Source: JAXGYX01 sp040772065 (GTDB lineage Bacteria > Bacillota > Clostridia > Saccharofermentanales > Fastidiosipilaceae). From it: a stretch of 64,000 nucleotides of DNA. Positions 59,636-64,000 of this stretch are shown in pieces. The position numbers and the translations under genes were made by a program. The stretch covers positions 1,488,001 through 1,552,000 of the forward strand of contig JAXGYX010000001.1 of NCBI GenBank assembly GCA_040772065.1, read 5' to 3'. The notes beneath the pieces were generated by a model, which was given only the letters and a program-made list of their open reading frames with translations, made no database searches and was not told the DNA's origin. Numbering within the stretch: position 1 is the first letter of the stretch; every line of letters starts with the position of its first letter.

Positions 59636-60100
59636 TTAACGAAATGAAATCAGCTGTTTTAATTTCGTCTGTAACGCTTCCGCGGTTTGCGTGTCTTTCG
59701 CCGCGATGAAAATCGTGTCATCTCCGGCGACACTCCCAATAACCTCCGGCAGTTCCAGCGAGTCAAGCGCCGCCGCCGCGGCTCCCGCCATGCCTGACAG
59801 AGTATGCAAAACCAATAAGTTTTGCGCCCGGCTCAAGGTGACAACCGCTTCCGCAAACACCTTCATCAGCCTTCCTTTAGGCAAGGTGGAATCGTGCGAC
59901 ATACTGACATAGCGCTGCCGGCCGTTAACTGCGGCGGCTTTAATTATATTGAGTTCTTTTATGTCCCGCGAGATCGTCGCCTGCGTGATCTCCAAACCCT
60001 CCGCCCGCAGATGCGCCACGAGTTCCGACTGCGTGGCGATCGGACGGCTTGCTATCAAGGCAAGCAACCGCTCCTGTCTTTGTGATTTTGTAGGTTTCAT
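59636..60100 (-). CDS. argR: Arginine repressor
   Basis: 154 residues. N-terminal winged helix (TQSELVAHLRAEGLEITQATISRDIKELNIIK) and C-terminal arginine-binding oligomerisation domain (HTLSGMAGAAAAALDSLELPEVIGSVAGDDTIFIAAKD). Represses arginine synthesis and activates catabolism when arginine is high. Overlaps nadK by 4 bases (ATGA). Confidence 0.94.
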   Translation of the reverse strand: MKPTKSQRQERLLALIASRPIATQSELVAHLRAEGLEITQATISRDIKELNIIKAAAVNGRQRYVSMSHDSTLPKGRLMKVFAEAVVTLSRAQNLLVLHTLSGMAGAAAAALDSLELPEVIGSVAGDDTIFIAAKDTQTAEALQTKLKQLISFR

Positions 60101-60996
60101 GTCACACGCTCCTCCATATTTGACACAAATCCACGTCCACGTATTTTTTCCGGCAGAGTGTGGAAAAAAGAGGGTTCATGCAACCGGGCGATACGCAACG
60201 GTCGCTTCGCTTTGCAAATTGAGATTCGCTGTCTGCAATCCAACAGCACGTCATGTTGTCCATCGATGCTCAAAACCGGTGTGTATGGGTAGTATCTCAT
60301 TTTTAATTCCACCAGGCTATCCGATGAGATGATATAACTGCGATTATGCAAGGTGTGCGGACAAATCGGCGTGATCAGCATCAAGTCCAACTGCGGCTGA
60401 ATGATGGGTCCGCCCGCGGCCATAGCGTAACCGGTTGATCCTGTCGGCGTCGACACCATCAGGCCATCACTTGGGATAATTTCGATCAGACTGCCATCGA
60501 TCCAAAGCTCAATTGGCAAAATCCTGGGTGAGTTGCCGCGTGACAACACCACTTCATTTAGGGCGAAACCTTGATGATTCTCCGACATGTCCGAAAACTC
60601 TGTCTCGTAGTCCACACAGCAATCCAGCATCATGCGGTTTTCAATCGTGTAGTCCCTCGCGGCGATACGTTCGAGATCCTCGTCAAGATTTTCAGGGTAA
60701 AGTTCTGTCAAGAAGCCCAAACTCCCCAGATTGACGCCGATCAAGGGTGTCTCTCCCAAATAACTCACATGGACCGCTGACAAAAAAGTGCCATCGCCAC
60801 CCAAGCTCAGCACAATGTCACAGTCATTGAAATCCTCCTCGGGTTCGACAGCAGCGGACTGTTCCTCCATTTCGGCCACATCTTTTTGATAAATGATTTT
60901 GACTTCACAACCAAGCTTGCGCAGCTTGGTTGAAACAGTCGTGGAAAATTCGAATCCCGGATCCTTGTATTGATTGGTCAACAAACCGACCTTCAT
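60097..60996 (-). CDS. nadK: NAD kinase
   Basis: 299 residues. Phosphorylates NAD to NADP. Motifs VLSLGGDGTFLSAV, GVNLGSLGFLTEL, FALNEVVLSRGNS and MVSTPTGSTGYAMAAGGPI are complete. Start ATG at 60996 has AGGG 9 bases upstream; a start 21 bases earlier (61017) is less well supported. Part of the ispA-dxs-nadK-argR-recN string; tlyA, often between dxs and nadK, is missing. Confidence 0.94.
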   Translation of the reverse strand: MKVGLLTNQYKDPGFEFSTTVSTKLRKLGCEVKIIYQKDVAEMEEQSAAVEPEEDFNDCDIVLSLGGDGTFLSAVHVSYLGETPLIGVNLGSLGFLTELYPENLDEDLERIAARDYTIENRMMLDCCVDYETEFSDMSENHQGFALNEVVLSRGNSPRILPIELWIDGSLIEIIPSDGLMVSTPTGSTGYAMAAGGPIIQPQLDLMLITPICPHTLHNRSYIISSDSLVELKMRYYPYTPVLSIDGQHDVLLDCRQRISICKAKRPLRIARLHEPSFFHTLPEKIRGRGFVSNMEERVT

Positions 60997-61030
60997 ATCG
61001 CATATCCCTTCTGACATCCTTTGACGCGGC

Positions 61031-62971
61031 TTATTGATTCAGCCTTCGTTTTTCTGCGTGCAACTCGCGGGCGGTGGCCACGCACATCGCCACATCCAGA
61101 CCCTCATCCGACCATGCCTCTTCTTGCGTGGCTTGGACCACGGCATGATCCCCCACACTCAAATGGCGAAACGGAAGCGGTCTGCTCTCCCGCGTCAACG
61201 CCAAAGCGATCTCGGACGCGACACTGCCACTGGGGCATACCTCCTCCAAAATCAACAGCGCTCCGGTCGAACGAGCGGAAAACAAAATAGTGTCCAAATC
61301 GAGCGGTTTGACCGCGCGGCAGTCAACCACTTCACAGTGGATATTCTCTTCTTCCAAAATGAGCGCCGCCTGAACCGCGAAACCGGTCATGTTGCCGGCA
61401 GCGACAATTGTGATGTCTCCACCTGCGCGCACAACTTCGGCGAATGGCAAAGGTGGAGTGATCGTGTTTGAGGCGCCGGCCCGGTATCCGGCCGGACATT
61501 GTCCAACACCTCTGGGATAGCGAATGAAAACCGGTCCTCGGCAGTCTTCCACAGCGTAGAACAACATCTGTTTTAGACTGGCGTAGTCTCTTGGCTCAAG
61601 TATCACCGCGCCCGGCACCGCCATCAGCATCGCCCGATCGTACACCCCCTGATGAGTCTCTCCATCAGCCCCGACAATTCCCGCCCGATCGATCGTAAAC
61701 ACGACATGAAGCTTTTGCAAAGCGACGTCATGCAGGACCTGATCGATCGCGCGCTGAATAAAAGTGGAATACATCGTGACGATTGGAATCAATCCTCCCG
61801 CCGCCAGTCCGGCGGCCATCGTGACGGCGTGTTGCTCGGCGATGTCGACATCGAAAAAGCGTTTGGGGAACCGTTCGGCGAATGGCAACAGTCCGGTGCC
61901 GGACGACATGGCGGCGGTGACCGCCACAACATCCCGCCGCTGCTCAGCCAGCGCCATCAAACTCATCGTGAACGCGTCGGTAAAGGAGCCGCATCCGGCC
62001 ATTGGGTGGCGGCTGTCCATGACACTGAGCGCCGTACGGCGCGCGATGCCCGTCTCCACCTCAAAGGGCGCCACACCATGATAGATGTCCGGCTCTTCTT
62101 CCGCCGGCGAGTAACCTTTGCCTTTTTGTGTGCAGATATGCAACATCACCGGTCCGGCGTGCTGTTGCACAGCCTTCAAATAGAGATCCAGCTGTGTCGT
62201 GTCATGGCCGTCGATCGGTCCATAGTAGCGCAACCCCAAGGCTTCGAACAAGATATTTTTTGGCTGGATCCGCTTTCTCATTCGATTTTTCACACCGGCG
62301 AAAAAATGGCCCAGTGGTTTGCCAACTTTGGGGATCCGCGAGATGAACGTGTCCAATCGAGATTTGAATTTAATATAACGTGGCGCCACGCGGATTTTAT
62401 CCAAATGGCGGGACAACGAGCCGACATTCGCGTCAATGCTCATTTGATTATCGTTTAAGATGATCAACAGATTCTTGTCATCGGGATCAATGTTGTTGAG
62501 CGCCTCGTAGGCGAGGCCTCCGGTCATCGCGCCATCTCCGATCACCGCGACCACTTTTCCGGGGATGTCCCGCAGACGCATGCCTCGCGCGATCCCCAGC
62601 GCCGCCGAAATGGAGGTCGCGCTGTGCCCGGTGTTGAACGAGTCGTACGGACTTTCATCACGTTTGGGAAATCCCGAGAGTCCCCCTTTTTTTCGCAATG
62701 TTTCAAACGCGTCTTTTCTACCGGTCAAGATCTTATAGGCATAGGATTGATGTCCAACATCCCAAATGATCTTGTCCCGTTGAAAGTCGAACTGACGTAA
62801 TAGAGAGATGGTCAGCTCGATCACTCCCAGATTGGAGGCCAAATGGCCACCGTTGCGCGAGACGACGTCGATGATCAACGAGCGCAAATCGGCGGCAAGT
62901 TTCTCCAGCTGCTCTTTATTCATGTCGCGCAGCTCATCCGGTGATTCAATTGTGTCAAGTATCGATGTCAT
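61031..62971 (-). CDS. dxs: 1-deoxy-D-xylulose-5-phosphate synthase
   Basis: 646 residues. First enzyme of the non-mevalonate isoprenoid pathway, thiamine diphosphate dependent. Motifs: GGHLASNLGVIELTISLL, WDVGHQSYAYKILTGR, the ThDP motif VIGDGAMTGGLAYEALNN, DIAEQHAVTMAAGLA, TIDRAGIVGADGETHQGVYD and the late YPRGVGQ. Start ATG at 62971 chosen because GGAAAG is 8 bases upstream; an ATG six bases earlier leaves only 2. Follows ispA by 48 bases. Confidence 0.95.
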   Translation of the reverse strand: MTSILDTIESPDELRDMNKEQLEKLAADLRSLIIDVVSRNGGHLASNLGVIELTISLLRQFDFQRDKIIWDVGHQSYAYKILTGRKDAFETLRKKGGLSGFPKRDESPYDSFNTGHSATSISAALGIARGMRLRDIPGKVVAVIGDGAMTGGLAYEALNNIDPDDKNLLIILNDNQMSIDANVGSLSRHLDKIRVAPRYIKFKSRLDTFISRIPKVGKPLGHFFAGVKNRMRKRIQPKNILFEALGLRYYGPIDGHDTTQLDLYLKAVQQHAGPVMLHICTQKGKGYSPAEEEPDIYHGVAPFEVETGIARRTALSVMDSRHPMAGCGSFTDAFTMSLMALAEQRRDVVAVTAAMSSGTGLLPFAERFPKRFFDVDIAEQHAVTMAAGLAAGGLIPIVTMYSTFIQRAIDQVLHDVALQKLHVVFTIDRAGIVGADGETHQGVYDRAMLMAVPGAVILEPRDYASLKQMLFYAVEDCRGPVFIRYPRGVGQCPAGYRAGASNTITPPLPFAEVVRAGGDITIVAAGNMTGFAVQAALILEEENIHCEVVDCRAVKPLDLDTILFSARSTGALLILEEVCPSGSVASEIALALTRESRPLPFRHLSVGDHAVVQATQEEAWSDEGLDVAMCVATARELHAEKRRLNQ

Positions 62972-63018
62972 GGTCATTTCTTTCCGAAATTCAGCGTGTT
63001 CAAAAGGCACACCGTTCT

Positions 63019-63981
63019 TTACTTTTCACGAACGAGCAAAGCTTGATTCAGCTCACTGAAAAAAGCCATGTTCAAACCATTGTCCGCCATCGTCTTAATC
63101 TGCCTATCAATGGTTTCCGACACCTTATACAAATAATCGCGCGCGGCAGCCTCGCCCAACAGTGAGACATAGGTCACTTTTTGATCGCGGGCGTCCTTGC
63201 CCACCGTTTTGCCGAGCACTTTGCTGTCTGAAGTGACGTCCAGCAAATCATCCTGAATCTGAAACGACTGACCCATCAGCTGTCCCAACCGCTCAAAACT
63301 CATCACGACCTCCGGGGCGCTGCCGCACAGCAATGCGCTGCTGACCAAAGACGCACTGATCAGCGCTCCGGTCTTCAGTTCATGCATCTTTTGCAGCTCG
63401 AGCAAGCTAAGAGTTTTCCCGGCGCTCTGGATATCGATCATCTGGCCGCCGATCATGCCGTCCTTGCCCGCCAGCGCGGCAACTTTAGCGCCACATGCGG
63501 CACCCGCCTTTCCCTCACGTATGCAAATCTCAAACAGCAGGGAATATGCCTCATTTAACAGCGCGTCACCGCTAAGCACAGCCGTGGCCTCGCCGAAAAC
63601 CACATGGTTGGTCGGTTTGCCCCGGCGCAGATCGTCGTCATCCATGCAGGGAAGATCGTCATGGACCAGAGAGTATGTGTGTATCATCTCAATGGCGACC
63701 GCCAGTTGGTCCAAGGAACGGTTCGCGGGCGCGACGGAATGATGAGCGGCCCGGCTTAGTTGAACACCTTTTGCTGGGTGAAACACTTCACCCAACAGAG
63801 CGTCGGCGGTGGCGTAGACCAATATGGCACGCAGTCGCTTTCCACCCGCCATCAGAGAGTAGCGCATGGATTCAATCAGCGTGCGGTACGCGAGCGAGTC
63901 ATCCGACCGCAACGAAGTATCAAGCACCTGTTCCACCCGCTTTTTCCACTCCTCCATTTGGTTGTCATAAGTCTTCATCAT
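63019..63981 (-). CDS. ispA: Polyprenyl (geranyl/farnesyl) diphosphate synthase
   Basis: 320 residues. Builds C15 prenyl diphosphates. MAGGKRLRAILVYATADALLG, first Asp-rich motif HDDLPCMDDDDLRRGKPTNH and second GQSFQIQDDLLDVTSD are intact, with LKTGALI between. An extra stretch of about 15 residues (GVQLSRAAHHSVAPANRS) lies before the first Asp motif compared with the usual enzyme of about 295 residues. Start ATG at 63981 has GAGG 5 bases upstream. xseA/xseB, usually upstream, would lie past the window end. Confidence 0.92.
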   Translation of the reverse strand: MMKTYDNQMEEWKKRVEQVLDTSLRSDDSLAYRTLIESMRYSLMAGGKRLRAILVYATADALLGEVFHPAKGVQLSRAAHHSVAPANRSLDQLAVAIEMIHTYSLVHDDLPCMDDDDLRRGKPTNHVVFGEATAVLSGDALLNEAYSLLFEICIREGKAGAACGAKVAALAGKDGMIGGQMIDIQSAGKTLSLLELQKMHELKTGALISASLVSSALLCGSAPEVVMSFERLGQLMGQSFQIQDDLLDVTSDSKVLGKTVGKDARDQKVTYVSLLGEAAARDYLYKVSETIDRQIKTMADNGLNMAFFSELNQALLVREK

Positions 63982-64000
63982 TCTCGCCTCTTTCAAACGG

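Noticed and set aside
1..64000. CRISPR arrays, rRNA genes, prophage or integrative element modules
   Set aside because: No regularly spaced repeats, rRNA sequences, integrase, capsid or conjugation genes were found.

Overview
The window looks like a chromosome segment of an anaerobic, low-to-mid G+C Bacillota (Clostridia-like). The reasons are the PyrR-attenuated pyr operon, RNase Y, YmdB, PgpH, the phoH-pgpH-ybeY-era-recO and ispA-dxs-nadK-argR-recN gene orders, a proton-pumping pyrophosphatase, and GGAGG ribosome binding sites throughout. Species cannot be named from the sequence. Most genes lie on the minus strand.

Layout. 1-4900 (minus): pyrR-pyrB-pyrC-pyrF-carB, with a promoter, PyrR-binding loop and attenuator terminator visible in the leader; carA is not between pyrF and carB. 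5013-9800: tRNA-Leu(CAA), a CmpB-type membrane protein with a MarR regulator, an endonuclease III-like glycosylase, and hppA with a repeat-rich leader. 9879-16663: a 971-residue fusion of MurL (UDP-MurNAc-L-Ala-L-Glu epimerase) to a MurD-type ligase, a membrane-anchored MerR protein, a lipoprotein amidase and putP.

16688-30951 is the most unusual part. Two apparently identical 1347-bp IS6-like elements (each with its own 8-bp target duplication) and one IS256-like element lie among an AI-2E-type permease, an oxidoreductase, a phosphate transporter pair, and a minus-strand gene string. That string reads: a 63-residue Cys-rich peptide with five Ala-Cys-Gly repeats, then (across an IS insertion) a radical SAM/SPASM enzyme, a quinone-reductase-like MDR protein, a PPC/DUF296 protein, a class M sirtuin (SirTM) and a zinc-type macrodomain ADP-ribosylhydrolase. 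It looks like a ribosomal peptide (RiPP) maturation locus physically coupled to a reversible protein ADP-ribosylation module. An HxlR regulator diverges from the peptide gene.

31200-38800 is a second accessory stretch. It holds a LacI-controlled inositol/sugar catabolic group (one gene frameshifted), a mosaic of three gene fragments (enoate reductase, TetR, radical SAM), and a radical SAM gene and an ArsR gene that share a near-identical 20-bp operator.

38900-64000 returns to core genes: 5'-nucleotidase, tRNA-Leu(CAG), a RecB-like nuclease/XPD-like helicase fusion, recO, a ybeY-era fusion, pgpH, phoH, rluD-like, lspA, an oligopeptide-type binding lipoprotein, ymdB, rny, an acyl-CoA synthetase, a second pseudouridine synthase, an orphan adenine/cytosine-N4 methyltransferase, recN, argR, nadK, dxs and ispA. 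No CRISPR array, rRNA or phage genes were seen.
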